A program made the translations under genes and the position numbers. 64,000 bases of DNA from the NCBI GenBank assembly GCA_035041965.1, contig JAPYMA010000771.1:1-64000 (forward strand). The letters run 5' to 3'. Under the pieces are notes generated by a model. That model saw only the letters and a list, made by a program, of their open reading frames with translations, was not told the DNA's origin and made no database searches. Positions 47,860 to 61,199 of the stretch are shown here, piece by piece. The stretch is from Anisakis pegreffii (lineage: Eukaryota; Nematoda; Chromadorea; Rhabditida; Anisakidae). Position 1 is the first letter of the stretch. Every line of letters starts with the position of its first letter.

Positions 47860-50800
47860 GCATGTGTCACAGCGGATTACCTATAACGAGTATTATGTAG
47901 AAGTTTTGTAGAGAACTGAAACATCCATTGGAACCAGCTTTCAGCTAGTATTTAATCTACAATTAGCCACTGACGTATTTAATCTACTATCAACTCAATA
48001 AATTAAACAGTTCGTGATGAGTCAAACGACTACTTAACACAAATTCACTAAAAATTTATTATTACACACAAATTTTTCTATGCAGAAAATCATATACAAC
48101 ACATCAGAAGCGCAGCTTGGGATCTCAAGAAGTGATCAAATTAGAGGTCTCCAACATCGACGTTCAATCAAATTTAAGCAAGCACACAACTTTCACCGCG
48201 ACGTCCTCACTCATCGTATGTGTTAACCTTACGCATTTTCGTAAACTGCATGCATTACTCAAGTCAGTGCAATAAACTGCGAGAACAGTGTACAAATTCA
48301 ATGGCTCATTGAACAGCTATAATGAGAACACTCCTTCGCAAAGTAGATTCCACTTCAACAACGCTTCTTTTCCACGATTAAGAAAAGCACAACGGTTTCA
48401 TTTTCAAAAGTGAGCGTAATTAAACACTCTGATTCCGTTCCTATTACGACAATAAAAAAACCACCTTTACGTCACCACTGTCTTCTCAGCATATCCACTT
48501 TGTGTTTTGTTGCTTCTGCATATACAAACGTATGATGTGATCATTCAGATTCCACCACATAAGAGCAACAACAGCAACATACAAGATGACTTGATTTTTT
48601 CAACGAAAAAAATCTATTTCCCAGCATAAGAGGTAGAAATTTGAAAAAAGGTTGAAAAAAAGAAACAAAACAACATGAGTAAAAGAGGGAAATCATATCA
48701 ATCGAACTGAATTATAAAGAAAAGTTGATGAACGAAAACACAAAAACAACAACAAAAAAAACGCAATGAAAAGAAACCAGCAAGATGGCGAGAAGCAGAC
48801 AAATTTGACCGTTACACAAAGATGATAATAACAACGATTGGAGGATATTAATAAAATAATTTCTCAAAAAAAAAAACAATAACAACGATATTCATAATAA
48901 GACAACTGCAATAATTTAACAGTTGGAGTGTAGCAATAAAGAGAATAGTAATGATGACGATAATGAATAATAGCAACAGTGATATACTTATAATCTTTCC
49001 TTGAAAGTAATGTAAATTTTATAAAATTATAACAAAAAAACAATAATCACAAAATAATGCAATATGACACGTTTTCGGGTTCGCTCATCAACCAAACAGT
49101 CGAAGCGCGCAGAAGTAGTTATCAATGGGAAAACAGGACGAGTCCATCAAGGGAAAAAATTGGAAAATTAACAACCAACCAAAAAACAAACAATTACCAA
49201 ACCTTTCAAGAACAACAATAACAACAAGCCTTATTCCCACCCTACCACAATGCATATATATTACAATTATCATAATAATGATAATAATAATACGCTAATT
49301 TTCTTCACAAGAGTATTATAATAATAATAACGAAGATGGTGATAACACACTAATGCTAATAATAACATTATAACAGAAATTCCCACAATATATTTCGTTT
49401 TATCTTATTAAAAAGATAACTTAAAAAATACATGATGAAATAGATACGTTCACATTTACGGTCAACAACGAAGACGAACACCTCGCAGAAATAAACAGTC
49501 AATCGCTTGCGTACCTTTTTGTCGAGGAGAGGCTTTTTATCGTAGCAAGGAATCAACCATAAAAATTCACGAACAAATTATAAACAACTGCAGTGACAAC
49601 GTGTATATAAATAAATTATCCGTTTCGATTTATTATGTATTTACAAATAATATACACAAATGAAAAGCAATTAAAATGGGGAGTGATTAATCACATCAAT
49701 CCGAATTTAAGTTGCTCACTTCATTAGTCGACACTAAACCGTACATTGTTGAAAGGTATTTGCATGCGATATCAAAACAATCCATTAATGGTTCATTACA
49801 CTTTTTTTTGTTCACTCAATACAATGAAACAGTCACAACCAAAATAATGAATATTTTCAAATAATCAATCTAATGAACAACATCATCACTGAAGCACTCC
49901 TAATGAAGAACATATGCATGTAGTCTTCACTATATATATATACATACGTATTCTTCTTAATTATATAAATGACTCCAGTTATCCATCCACTCAAGCGAAA
50001 TAAAATCACTGAATGTGGAAGAACTTTCAAAATGATTGATCACCACCCACAGTAAAAAGTACTAGCTGTAGAAGTGCCTAACTCAAAATTAAGATTAGAT
50101 TACAGATAGATGAGTCAAATTCGAGAGAATGGTATTCAGCAGATGAAGTTTACAGAGAATAGCAAGGATCGAAATGATTTTGCATGTCAGAAATAACTCA
50201 GCGATCTTATTTTAAAAAAATCATTTTTAACAAAATAAAAAAGTAACAAATTCGGAGAACCAATTTTGGCAAAACGAAAGAGACAAAAAAGGACAGTCAC
50301 CGGTCGACCGTTACCGTAGATGGTCCGACAATTAATCGTCATCGAAAAGTCAATTTCACGATTATTTTTTTGGACCTCACCGAGAATGAAAAGCAAACAA
50401 ACTGTTACTCAACAGAATTTGAGCACTCTGTATTGGGCATAAGCGCTTCAATAATTATCAATTAGGAAATGGATCCAAATAAATGAAATGCTGCAAAAAA
50501 AAAACCCAATTACGTGTTCAATCGATCATATTATTAAAAGATAACAATAATAAAATTTTTCTTGAGCAAAACATCGCAATACCAAGATAAAACAAAATAC
50601 CCATGACGGCCAAAAATCGAAGCCGCATAAGATGCAAAATTTTGACTATGAAACTGGGAAACGAACTGAATACGCCCCTAGCAGAGCACCTCTACCAATG
50701 CCACTAATTCTACGATATCTTCTACCGCTACCTACACTACTAGAATAACGATAACAACAATACACTCACTAGCCGATGACAGATAAACTACTGAAATGAA

Positions 50801-51794
50801 TTACTGGTCGCTTTCGTGAATATACACAGATGGACCGACTCACTTACTTGGACGATTGATTTTAATGATGGGCAATCAGACAGCAGCAAATAATGAAAGT
50901 TAATAATCAACAACGACCTACCTATTACAACGTCAACAGTAACAACGAAACAGCAACGGCATATAATAACCCATCATTATTAGTATTATTATCATTTTTA
51001 TTATCAATACTCGTATTACTAAAATCGCAATAAAATTTAGCACAAAATCAAATTACAGTGAGATAAGACAATGCCAACAATAGAATATCTACCTCTAGGA
51101 GTATTCTGATGAAGTATCCTGAGAAAGCGACATGATATCATCAGCGACGAATCATATCTTGTTGTTATTGTGGTAGAAGACGGTGAAACGAGACAAAGCA
51201 AAACAACCGGAAGATTTGAAACTGCTGATAATTGTGCACCAACCGAGTGGTTGTTTCGGATGGATGAGTGGAAGGTAATAAGGTAGAAAGAGATGATTAG
51301 ATAGATGGATATCGACATTTGATGAATGAGACTGAGAAAAAGACTGAGGTGAATGGGTAGCGGTGATAATCATAGACATTCCATATACACGCATCATGTT
51401 TCAATCGTGTTCACAATTGTATACAAACATACACACAAATCACTAATGAATAATCAGCTGAAATGTTGTAAGAACCACAATATTGCATCTATATACAACG
51501 TGACGACGATAAATGTCGAATGTTTGAACTGATAGAAGAACGGTGAAGTGGTGTGCAGTTGCGGCTGAAGTTTGTATTCTCGTTGGATGAAGGAAAACGC
51601 GAATGACTGATCGTGTTGCGAACTTTTTCAATCCAGTTCTGATAAAATATCATGTGTTCAGCTGAACGACTGGATGCATAGCCGTTGTGAACACGAACCA
51701 GCATACTACTTCAGTTAGACCCATTCAACCATCAGTCGCGTCGACTGTTAATTCGATACGAATGTTATTGTTGTTTCGGTGACACTGATATCAA
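47860..51794. other. Long non-coding region downstream of the NHR gene
   Basis: About 3.9 kb of A-rich DNA with short AAT/AAC runs. A minus-strand open stretch at 50290-50390 (DFSMTINCRTIYGNGRP) was considered but has no partner exon. Nothing else is supported. Confidence 0.55.
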
Positions 51795-54015
51795 TCAAAG
51801 TCCAACAATAATCAGTTGATCAATAAGATCATCAGCCGGACCAAAAATATGCGATATGTCAAAGGTCCGTTTCAAAAATGAAGCCACTCGCTGAAAAAAC
51901 AACAACTATTTCATCGCGACATCGCTGTAAATGAGAAATTATTTAAACTGATGACTTGAACGAGTATAAGCTTTATAATTACAATGCAAATGCAATCAGA
52001 TGATGAACGATAAAAAAATGAAAGATCTAACGAATGTACAATGAGAGTAGTAGTCATTAGGAGCATATTCGAATACAGTTCGGTGCCCTGCTTGCCGGCA
52101 CGATCCTGAATAATTTGTACGTATAAATAATTGAGTAATTTGACCCGTTCACTCTCGATTGTCGATTTACCTGTCGATGAAAGGCCATCCGCATCTAGAA
52201 ATTAATGTTTGAATGATTCGGTGCACAATACAAAACGGAACAAGCAACGATTTAGTCAAAACTCACACAAAATTTCAATGGTAAAAAGGAAACAAAGCAA
52301 AATCTATCTCGCTACGAAGACATCAAAACTGGACTATGCATAAAACAACAGCGAATAATGAAGTATTAACCTGGATTGAAGAAAAGCATCAATTTATATA
52401 AAACAACGTGACTTTCGGAGAGTCGTAGCCTAAGCATTTGATGACATACGCCGTCGATAAGCAGTGCGTTGATTGGTAATTCTTTCTTGCCACCGTTTGC
52501 TGTCGGTGATGAATCTAAATCCTCCCGTTCCAAGTATCGACCATCTGGATACCATAGCCGATCCAATGTTGGCGTTCTATCAACCGTTCGTGCCATAAAC
52601 GCCAATTCGGCATTTGCTGCTGCAGCCGTCGCAACACTACCGCTATTATTCGAATCAATTGACAAACCTTAACAATTTAGAATTCATAAACTGATTTTTT
52701 AAATGTTAGCGTATATTTGAAAGTGTGTGCATGCACATATGACCAAATCTACTCACCATCACAACGATATACGAATATTTTTTTGTTATAAAACACACAA
52801 AACAAATATATGCATGCAATGATTAAAGTAAAAAGTTGGTGTATATATTAAATTAATGAACGTTTATGGAGAAATGTGAAGAAAAAACTCACGAGCTGCA
52901 CTTGAGCCAACAGCAGTGGGGGAGCCGAAGGATTCATCGACAGGACTCTGTGTTGTTGAACGACGACGACTTTCATGCGTACAAGAAAAATATGCCAATT
53001 GTATAAGTGGAAACACTGGAGCGAACGCCTTGATTAATGCTAACTGAAAATGAGCAAACAAAATAGTTGTGAAGAGAGACATATTGAAAACTGACCTTAT
53101 CATTGAGAAGAAGTTGTCGCATTTGCGGTAAACACTTAGCCCATTCAATCATTAATGTTAAGTCTTTCACAAACCATGCACGCATACTACCTCGATCGCA
53201 AGGAATTGCATTGAACATAGGAGACTGCAAATATGCGAACAATGTTTTAAGTATTGAACAAGCTGAATATTTTTTGAATTGAATTGAACAAATCATTGAA
53301 CGAATTAAGTTGAATTGAACAAATTAACAACTGAGCAAATACGAAATTTCAATTATACAACACAACAAGAAAACAAAAAAAAACAAACCAGAGGCGTTGA
53401 ATAAGTGGAAACCCACGCATCATCGTCGAGAAGCCGTCGATCGTACATACACGATGCTACAGAAGTGTGCGGCGGAAATCGATTGGCACAACGAACGTCA
53501 TTGATCTTACGTTCCAATATTAACAGATCCGTTAAAACTGCTGACATTTCAGCCTTCAAAAACAATTTTTTGTTCAGCTGGTAGTTGATAACATTCGCTC
53601 AGGGCAGTGAAAATGAATGAACGAAAAAAATGGCCGAAGCTGAACAGTAGCAGTATAAAATTTCAGTGAAAGTCTTCTTCTTCACATAACTGTACGTGCA
53701 TTTCCCAAGTTATTTAAAAAGCACTGAACACACAAACAATAATTGCAATGAATCAGCTTTATTTAAGTGCTGAAATTGAATTAAATCACTGCAAAAACTG
53801 ACTTGAATATCATGAATTTCATGATCAAATGATGGTGCATTGCTACCAGGACCATAGCCAGCAAAACTCGACGAAGGACTTGATAAATTCGCTTGTTCAT
53901 CAGCTGTTCTTAAAGCAATTGAATTTTTCAACTTGAAATTCAACAAATAACAAACAGACCCTTAATTAATGCAACTGCAATAACAGTTCACAATAACAAC
54001 TGGAACAACAACAAC

Positions 54016-54055
<40 letters not shown>

Positions 54056-55669
54056 GAAGAAAGGGTGTAACTAACTGATTGCTTTGTGGACTGTCCGCGG
54101 CCTCCTCCTTTAGGAAACCACATTTGCCACTTGCGATATCCGAAATGTCCATCGCATTCTCCTCTTTGATCTTTTTCGCACGTTTCGTATATCTAATCTT
54201 ATCGCGATCGTGTTGAATCGCTTAAATTTTGAGATAATAACAAAAGAATCAACATCAACCATAAACAACTTATGAACAAAACCAACCGTTCGGATTCATT
54301 CCCATTTGAAAACATTTGTTCAAACGACAACTACGACAACCACATCGAACTGCTACAAAAAAATTCTTCAGATTACAAGAACACAATAATACATATTACA
54401 ACAATGCATATGAACACCACTACTTGAAATAATAAACAGTAATAATGAATATTGAAAAGTAAAAACGTACATTTGTCAACGATACAATCGTTAGAAAATT
54501 GGCATTGGAATTCTTGTTTATTCTGTAAACGAGACGAATTATTTGATAATGAACATTGAAAACTATTACTCGATAATAAATTTTAAAATGTGATTTAGAG
54601 ATGAGCAAAAAATGAGTAGAAGAGAAACATTTTAATAAATTTTTTCAAAAAAATCTTTTCATCACTATTACCAAACCACTAGAACAACAAATAATTCCAT
54701 CCATCCAACCATCCACCTAATCGTCAACAACAACATGAAAAATCCGTCCATCAATCAATACAGCTTCTTCTCTTATCTATTCACTTATCAACGAGTGAAA
54801 TTCTTATTTACTTATTTATCTGTTTGCTTCTCTTCCAAAAAAAGATGCAATGCAAAGCAACGTCACAGAATAAAACTGAACAAAATATATAAATATTTTA
54901 TATCTCATTTCATTTACAAACAACAATGAAACTCAACTTAATCCTACACTCCATCTCATTCTCTCCTGTTTGCAGATGCGAAGAAATTTGCATTGAATTT
55001 TATAGCTATTTACTCAAACACTAACAATGAATTTGATCAAAACTGAAAAACGTTCAAAAAACTTTTCTCATTGTGTTTTTTCCTTGCATTCAGAGAGATG
55101 AAATTCTCGAGAAAAATTATTCATTTAGTTGCGAAACGGATACATCATGTAAGCCAGAACGATAATGCTAGTATTGCTGGTGATGTTCATAAACAATAAC
55201 AAATAAATGATATGCACACTTACAACCAATGCTCGCCGAAAAAACGTCTTACAACCATTACAACTGGCCACCGAATAGTGTATACCACTGGCTAAATCCG
55301 AGCATACGACGCATAATGTACCTTCTGGGATCTTTTCTCGCCCTAAATGAACATTTTTTATTGCGATTCGAATTATTTCATAGCAGCATCATGATGGAAA
55401 ATATCATCTGAATTGTCTTGGCATTGCTCAGAAGAGTTTCTTGTGGTGATTTATCAATGATATATTCGAAGGGATGAACTGGATAATAAACAACTCTTAC
55501 CATCATCATCATCATCACCAACAAGAAAAACAAGTCAAGAAAGGAGAATGTTACAAAGAGGCTTGGGCCAAGCTAGGACCAAAACTTGTGGATTTATATG
55601 CAAAATGAGCGAAGCAGTAGAAGAAACCAAATACGTGATAAAGATGAAACACTTACGATTATGAGGCAT
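51795..55669 (-). CDS. Nuclear hormone receptor (nematode HNF4-related type)
   Basis: Twelve exons (5' to 3'): 55657-55669, 55224-55342, 54471-54522, 54287-54352, 54072-54220, 53803-53931, 53389-53553, 53096-53224, 52893-53043, 52371-52667, 52040-52194 and 51795-51890. They give 506 residues with matching phases. The first exon encodes only MPHN. The C4 DNA-binding domain has finger 1 cysteines at about 15, 18, 32 and 35 with P-box CNGCK, and finger 2 cysteines at 51, 57, 67 and 70. It ends with [17 protein letters not shown] and [13 protein letters not shown]. The ligand-binding domain carries the signature [20 protein letters not shown] followed by [19 protein letters not shown], and ends [11 protein letters not shown]. 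It is a nuclear ligand-type transcription factor. Long Ser/Thr and Ala insertions lie within the ligand-binding domain. The donor at 54071 and the last intron are the least certain. Confidence 0.9.
54010..54056. repeat. AAT microsatellite in NHR intron
   Basis: A near-pure AAT run of about 45 bp in the intron between the exon ending the DNA-binding domain hinge and the next exon. Confidence 0.85.
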
Positions 55670-55903
55670 TTTTTGCTTATAGACAATCATTGGAAAGAAT
55701 TATTGAGATGAAATTGATTGATAAATAGGTGGATAGATATATGAATGAATAAAATAAGCAAGAGAAAGCAATGTCCTTGTCAAATTGGATATTATCGCAA
55801 TGATTTTAAAACTGATACACCAAAGTGGCAGCCATAACCAGACAACGCGGTACATTGCATTCATCAAGCAATTACACTGCTTTAATCAAATCAATATTTT
55901 ATA

Positions 55904-56236
55904 TTAGGATTGAGATTCAGCTGTTTGTTGTTGTTGTGGGACTGGTACAGTTCCAAATGGAAGTGGCAAAACTGCCGTAGGCCAATAACCAATTAACAGA
56001 TCATGAATGCTAAGCAAAAACGATTGATAATAATGCTGGTGATTTCCAATACCGAAATACTGTTGTTGCAATATGAATAAAAGATGCGACAGGAGTAATA
56101 ACAAACTAATTAAAACAGGCAGTACTATGAATAGTAGTGTGACGATTAGACTCAATAATACCGATATTAAGAGTAATAAGAGGAGCAATGACCAGATTAG
56201 TGAATATAGTAAGTCGTTCAAATCTGAAGACAACAA
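55904..56236 (-). CDS. Candidate terminal exon, Leu-rich then Gln-rich
   Basis: A minus-strand open stretch follows a tgtcttcag acceptor. It encodes a very Leu-rich hydrophobic part, then YFGIGNHQHYYQSFLLSIHD, and then a Pro/Gln tail to a TAA. The Leu-rich part may simply reflect TTA/CTC low complexity, and the true exon may begin later (for example after ttgcaacaacag). No partner exon is identified. It lies just upstream of the NHR first exon on the same strand. Confidence 0.25.
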   Translation of the reverse strand: MLSSDLNDLLYSLIWSLLLLLLLISVLLSLIVTLLFIVLPVLISLLLLLSHLLFILQQQYFGIGNHQHYYQSFLLSIHDLLIGYWPTAVLPLPFGTVPVPQQQQTAESQS

Positions 56237-56239
56237 CGA

Positions 56240-57150
56240 AAGAAATTCGTATGGAGAAGCCAGTTTAATGGTTTATTGCTGCTTGAAGTACTAATTGCGA
56301 CTGATCGACGGTTTGATGTTCTTCGACTGATTTGGCTGAGTCGATTCGTAATCGACTGTTTGATGACGTCTTCTTATTGATGAAGATGAACGAATGGATA
56401 TTGTGTTTTATCAGCTCTCTGTTGAGTTCAGCGGCCGTTGGATGCCGCTTAACTATGTTTGGCTGAATAGCACTAGACTACGCTGATGATCTGTGTGCAT
56501 TCAGTTGATGTTGCACTGACTGACTGATTGATAACGCTTTGACTTGAGGTAGCTATCAAAAAAACGATCGTTTATGAGCACGCCTGCTGTAACCAATAGA
56601 AGAGAATCGCAACTGATTTGCTATCGGCGCGACTGCTTTACTTTAGCCGCGAACCAATCGAAAACAAATATAACGAACAAAACAACGATAGTTAGTTTGA
56701 GGAATGGATGGATTCGTTGATAAACGCAAAAACGATGGATGATATTTGTTTACATTAATGCTGAACGGAGAAGCAACGGTCGCTTCGCCACAAACTCAAC
56801 CGTGGCACGACAAGTAACAAGTAGGAAGAGTTTGACGTTGAATGAATTTAGACGGAAATTTCTGCATTAAGGGATATTACTAATAAGAAAGCAAAAGCCT
56901 AGAAAACAGATCGAGAACAAATCGAAAAGTTTATCGCATCAAATCAACAGTCAAATTAATTGATTGCATCGCCATTATGTTCGAAACTGATTGTTTTTGT
57001 CTTGCTCGTTGCATGAAGATGTATCTTAATTGGAACGAAGACAGGGATGCAAAATTGCGACGAATTAGAAACATGATGAGGATTTAAAAAGTGAAAATAA
57101 GTCGATATGATGAAGATCGACAGACGACATAGATCATGAATTAATATACA
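56240..57150. other. No gene seen
   Basis: Moderately AT-rich sequence with no supported exon, RNA gene or repeat. Confidence 0.5.
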
Positions 57151-57154
57151 GTAC

Positions 57155-57291
57155 ATGAGCAATGAAATTATAAACAATAGAGGCGTTCAGCGGCCACTAG
57201 CACAACCGCTGCTGTCTGCAATCGCTCGTGAACATGGCAAATATGATGCTGTGCTGCGGCGACAACGCAATCATTCATTCGACTCTGCTGC
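57155..57291 (+). CDS. Candidate first exon of an unknown gene
   Basis: An ATG opens MSNEIINNRGVQRPLAQPLL and later AREHGKYDAVLRRQRNHSF and SAAAA. The frame reaches a possible donor (gca|gtaatt). GC content is higher than in the surroundings, suggesting an exon. The opposite strand is also open here, with a similar claim (LQTAAVVLVAAERLY to a stop), so strand is uncertain. Confidence 0.25.
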
Positions 57292-57869
57292 TGCAGCAGT
57301 AATTCGTCACTGCATCCATCATCCGTGCATCCATCGAGCACTTCAAAATATATCTGTCTACTTCTTCCTCCTAACATTCATTGAACCTCCCCTTGTTTTT
57401 TTAACTCTTACTTTCTATTCTATACGGATTGGAATTAGCACCAACCTCGTTCCAATCAATGCACAATCTATATCTTTCATCGTTGTGTCAACGCAAAATC
57501 TCCAACAATGACTCTCATAAGTACTCTATAGACCTTTTCGTTCGCTATTTTACCACTATCCATATATGCGTTCACGTTGTCTCATCCCTCCTTCAGTCAC
57601 TTTTCGATCAACTAGCAAGCTAGCTGATTGTTGCTATTATGTCAGTTTATTGTCGTCCCTTCAAAAATTTCTGCTATTTCAAGCAAACCACCACTTGGTC
57701 GAATGCAAGAGAACAACACAATTGCAAATAGCTGTTCACTGATTGCAGGCAGCGTTATTGCATTGCATCGAGTATATCCGACTAAGTGAACGATAAAACG
57801 GAACGAATCAACTAGACAAATGAACCCTAGCAAACGTCACTCTTAGCATAGTCTCCCCATCCACTCACC

Positions 57870-58080
57870 CATTGCTGCACTTTAAATAACCATCCAGCAT
57901 TCTTCCTCTTCTTCTCTTCTGTCCTTTTCTAGTCTTCTTTCAATCCAAACGATATTCATCCTTGAAGCCATCTTCCTCCAATCTATCTTTATTCGTAATT
58001 CTCTTCTCCGCCGATGCTGTTGCCTTTCACCTCCTCCAACATCATGCACCCAACAACATCGTGCGCGCATTTCTCAACAA
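57870..58080. other. Open but unassignable stretch
   Basis: The minus strand is open with Arg/Glu-rich, repetitive sequence (ERRLEKDRREEEEE), caused by CTT/CTC low complexity on the plus strand. No splice or start support was found. Confidence 0.3.
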
Positions 58081-58466
58081 ACGTTTGCTCTCGGTGTTAT
58101 GGCAAACGATTCAATAAAAGATTATTTGGCACAAATGCCCTGTCCCTCACGTTTTAACTGACATTCCACTCTTCACACTTGTTTCAGTGCAATTAAAACA
58201 GATCACAAGGAACAATATCACTCGATGCTTATCTATAATTTGCCTTTGTTGCTGCAGCCTTCATAGTATTGTTCATGAACACATTCACGTGCATTTTTAA
58301 GTTGAACAATAACACCAAACAAGTCATTGTATCTGTTCTTTTCATTCATTAATTCTTTCTTCTTACTTTTCATTCTTTCAAGCAACTTTTCATAGTTCAG
58401 ACTTCAGTTATGATAATAATAATAATAACGATAACAATAATAATCAATGATGGCGAAAAAACATCA

Positions 58467-58552
58467 GCGCCGCCTACGCTGATCCACTGGCAATAAAATG
58501 TTTACTCGCTGACCCGCTAGTAGCGGATCAGCGCACTAGTGCCTATCTCTGA
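58467..58552. repeat. GC-rich imperfect inverted repeat in AAT-rich DNA
   Basis: The segments cgctgatccactgg and gcggatcagcgcactagtgc form an imperfect palindrome around CGCTGATCC/GGATCAGCG. It is a GC-rich island within AAT microsatellite sequence (58.41-58.68 kb). It could be a degenerate MITE core. Confidence 0.45.
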
Positions 58553-58921
58553 TAATAACTACAGCATAATAATAAATAGCAATTAGTAATAATAATATTA
58601 ATAATAGCGGTTAGTAGTAATAATAACAACAATTAGTGATAATAATAATACCAATAATGGAAGTAACTGGAATAATTATAGCAATATTATTCATGTTATG
58701 AATGTGCTAATTGTTAGCAATACAAAACAATAATAAAGAAAAAGAAAAACAAATTTATGGAAATGTTAATCGCCAAAGAAACGAATAAAGATGAAAACGA
58801 TGATGATAAGAGGAGAATCAAATTTAAGTACCGCAACCGAAACGATTTATTGCCATTGAAAGAAAGTTTGTACTAGCGCATCACGTCGACCCCGATTCGT
58901 AAAAATGATCAACAAAAACAA

Positions 58922-59411
58922 CTAACTTCCAGGCTTGTCCTTCTTGGTCGATCGTTTCATCTTGATACTAGCATCATGTTCAGCAACCGCATCACTCTCA
59001 TTCGATGTGGATGGCAGTTGTCGTAGTGCATCCGCAGCTGCCGCCGCCATGATCATATCCATTGAATTCGTTAGAAGAGTCGTCGATGAACTAGTTGACA
59101 ACTTATGATTGTTAGTTGCTGTATCGTTAACCGATGATGTTTCTGTACTACTTGTAAGAGTTGGCGTGTAAAGCGCAGCTGCGGCAGCGGCATGTTGGAA
59201 GAGCGTTGAGCCGCTCGTGGATGTGTCCATAAAAAGACTAGCAGGATCAGTTTTGACGGAGAGTTGATCCGGTTGCGACAATGGTGGGTGATGGTGCTGC
59301 GGTTGTGGATGCTGATGTGGAGATCCAGAATAACCAGACGTATGACGGATCACTTCAATCATTGAACACAATCGATGCACACAGAAATGTGTTCGATAGA
59401 AATTGGTTGAG
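58922..59411 (-). CDS. Candidate exon of a low-complexity regulatory protein
   Basis: A minus-strand frame follows a cacttcag acceptor. It encodes STNFYRTHFCVHRLCSMIEV and then a 140-residue tail rich in His/Pro/Gln, Ala and Ser/Thr (PHQHPQPQHHHPPLSQPDQL, MAAAAADALRQLPS). It ends at KRSTKKDKPGS and a TAG. The open frame continues upstream of the acceptor and includes a CSSC, which with HFCVH..C might form a zinc site. Translation could also start at the ATG at 59362 (MIEVIRHTSGYSG). A donor (a|gttagt) overlaps the stop, so a downstream exon is possible. The composition suggests a transcription factor, but no domain is recognised. Confidence 0.42.
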
Positions 59412-60436
59412 CTGAAGTGCAGTTGTTGAATGAATATGAATGGTTGTTCACACGATGAACAATCGACGGTTGTCTGTTGAACGGTAGAGTGTCGAGAGTT
59501 CGTGAAGGGAACATATAATGAGGATTGGTGATAATGCTTGTTGAGCACGAATGGACGGATAGGTGAGCTTGTGCAGTAACTGGATGTGTTCTTTTCTTTT
59601 TTTGCTTTCTGGTCACAGTTCAACACAAAAACGATCTTTCTAGGTGTGCGTCGTCCTTGTCTTTCAAAGCTAAAATGCTTATTTTCAACAGATCAGTCTT
59701 CGATATATAATGAATGTAGTCGTGGTTTGTAGGTGAATGATAACACAGTGACGAGCTGATGATCTTATCAGTGCCCTTATCGCCAGAAATAACAATGATA
59801 TTAGCAATATTCCACTTGAACAAACATACACATATATATTAGTTGACCGTCAGCCTATCGGTCCCTTGTTCCAATCTGATCTAGCACACTGAAAAATCTG
59901 CCATTATATCAATTATAACAGAAGTTATTTATCTTATTATCAACAGTCACGCAATATGATCAATTCACACACACTATGCCACTTCTAATCCAGCACAAAT
60001 AAAATCGTGAGTCGCTGTCTTGCATTTTTCATTGCAACGATAACTGCCTGCATGATAGATGAATTTACATGGAATTTATTGGGCCTAATGTGGCTTAGAA
60101 AAGCCTACCGAACCGCTTGGATTAGTGCTACATTTTTCAACGACTCATTTCTCTCTCGACTTACTGAACTAAGATTGTGGCCAAATTTACTTTCGAGTAA
60201 ACCATGCTCACGGTATATTTTCGCTTGCAATTCTCTAGTTAGTAATACGCATCGTACTTGTAACTTTTACTTACTTTACAAAGCATCTCATTTTATTTGT
60301 GACAATTGCAGTAATTATTAATACCGACATTCTAAAGTAGGACATCTTGAGATGGGCTATAAGTTAATTTTGTTTCATATTACTGATGCAATACAGTTAT
60401 GAGCGGCAGCAATAGGTAGTGCTGGAATATGATAAT

Positions 60437-60643
60437 CTAAAGAACAATAATATTAGCTGAGAATCGCTCATTATTGATAGGAACATCCAAGGCACAATCG
60501 CACCAAGGCGTCAAGCACGAGAATTGAAATAAACGACTGATAACGAGCTGTAGTGCATCGATCACGAGATATATGAAACTAATTAAAAGCTGAAGACCAT
60601 CATCATTGAAGGTCGCTAAGTTAGGATCAGCGGCAGCTGGCAT
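60437..60643 (-). CDS. Candidate small ORF, 68 aa
   Basis: A minus-strand ATG opens MPAAADPNLATFNDDGLQLL, a hydrophobic helix-like segment (ISFIYLVIDALQLVISRLF) and a Cys-containing tail to a TAG. No homology was recognised and there is no flanking exon. It may be an exon of a gene whose remainder I cannot see. Confidence 0.28.
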   Translation of the reverse strand: MPAAADPNLATFNDDGLQLLISFIYLVIDALQLVISRLFQFSCLTPWCDCALDVPINNERFSANIIVL

Positions 60644-60885
60644 GAGACAACTGCACGGTCACATCGAAGATAGTTCCATGAGAGTATTATATCATCACTT
60701 ATCTACCTATATAGGAAAGAAATAATGAAAAACTGAATCAGTTAAGGCAATATACACGCAAAACTTTGCTATATTTATATGCATACGCGATCTCAATAAT
60801 AATAGATAATTAGGTACAAACCGAATTATTGTCTGCCTGAGGCTCGATAATATCGACGATACTGATAAACCGTTCGCTTTCAAAC

Positions 60886-60920
60886 GAAAGTTTCGCCCGA
60901 AATCGAATGGTGTATCAGTG
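60886..60920 (+). mobile_element. SINE tail fragment (copy C)
   Basis: The segment gaaagtttcgcccgaaatcg followed by aatggtgtatcagtgtc matches the tail of the SINE at 16061-16264 (gaaagttttgctcgaaatc then ggtgtaccagt). It lies about 90 bp before the head of copy B. Confidence 0.45.
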
Positions 60921-61010
60921 TCAGTGATTTTATAGAGTTTAAGCCAGATAATGATTTGGCATGTAGCTGATTTTATATTTGGATGATTTTGATCGCAATT
61001 CGTCCCGACT

Positions 61011-61197
61011 GTAGCTTTATACGCCCATCAGATCAGTAGTGCATTGTGTGCGCTGAAGAGCTGATTGCAAAACTCAACACAACCATGTGGTGGAGACTGA
61101 ATGTTTTGAATAGAGCACCCAACCGGGCATTAATATGTCGCGGGTTCGGGTCCCGCAAAAGTTTTGCTCGAAAAAGCGAATGTTGTACCAATGTCAA
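61011..61197 (+). mobile_element. tRNA-derived SINE (copy B, degenerate)
   Basis: It aligns with copy A along its whole length: gcattgtgtgcgctgaagag in the head, gagactgaa, gagcacccaaccggg, the B-box-like gtcgcgggttcgggtcccg, and the tail agttttgctcgaaa followed by gttgtaccaatgtca. The acceptor stem is lost, so it cannot be a tRNA gene. This supports the repeat interpretation of copy A. Confidence 0.6.
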
Positions 61198-61199
61198 CA

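Noticed and set aside
60007..60321. 104-codon plus-strand frame
   Set aside because: Starts without ATG, no domain recognised, no partner exons; it might be a decayed repeat but this cannot be supported.
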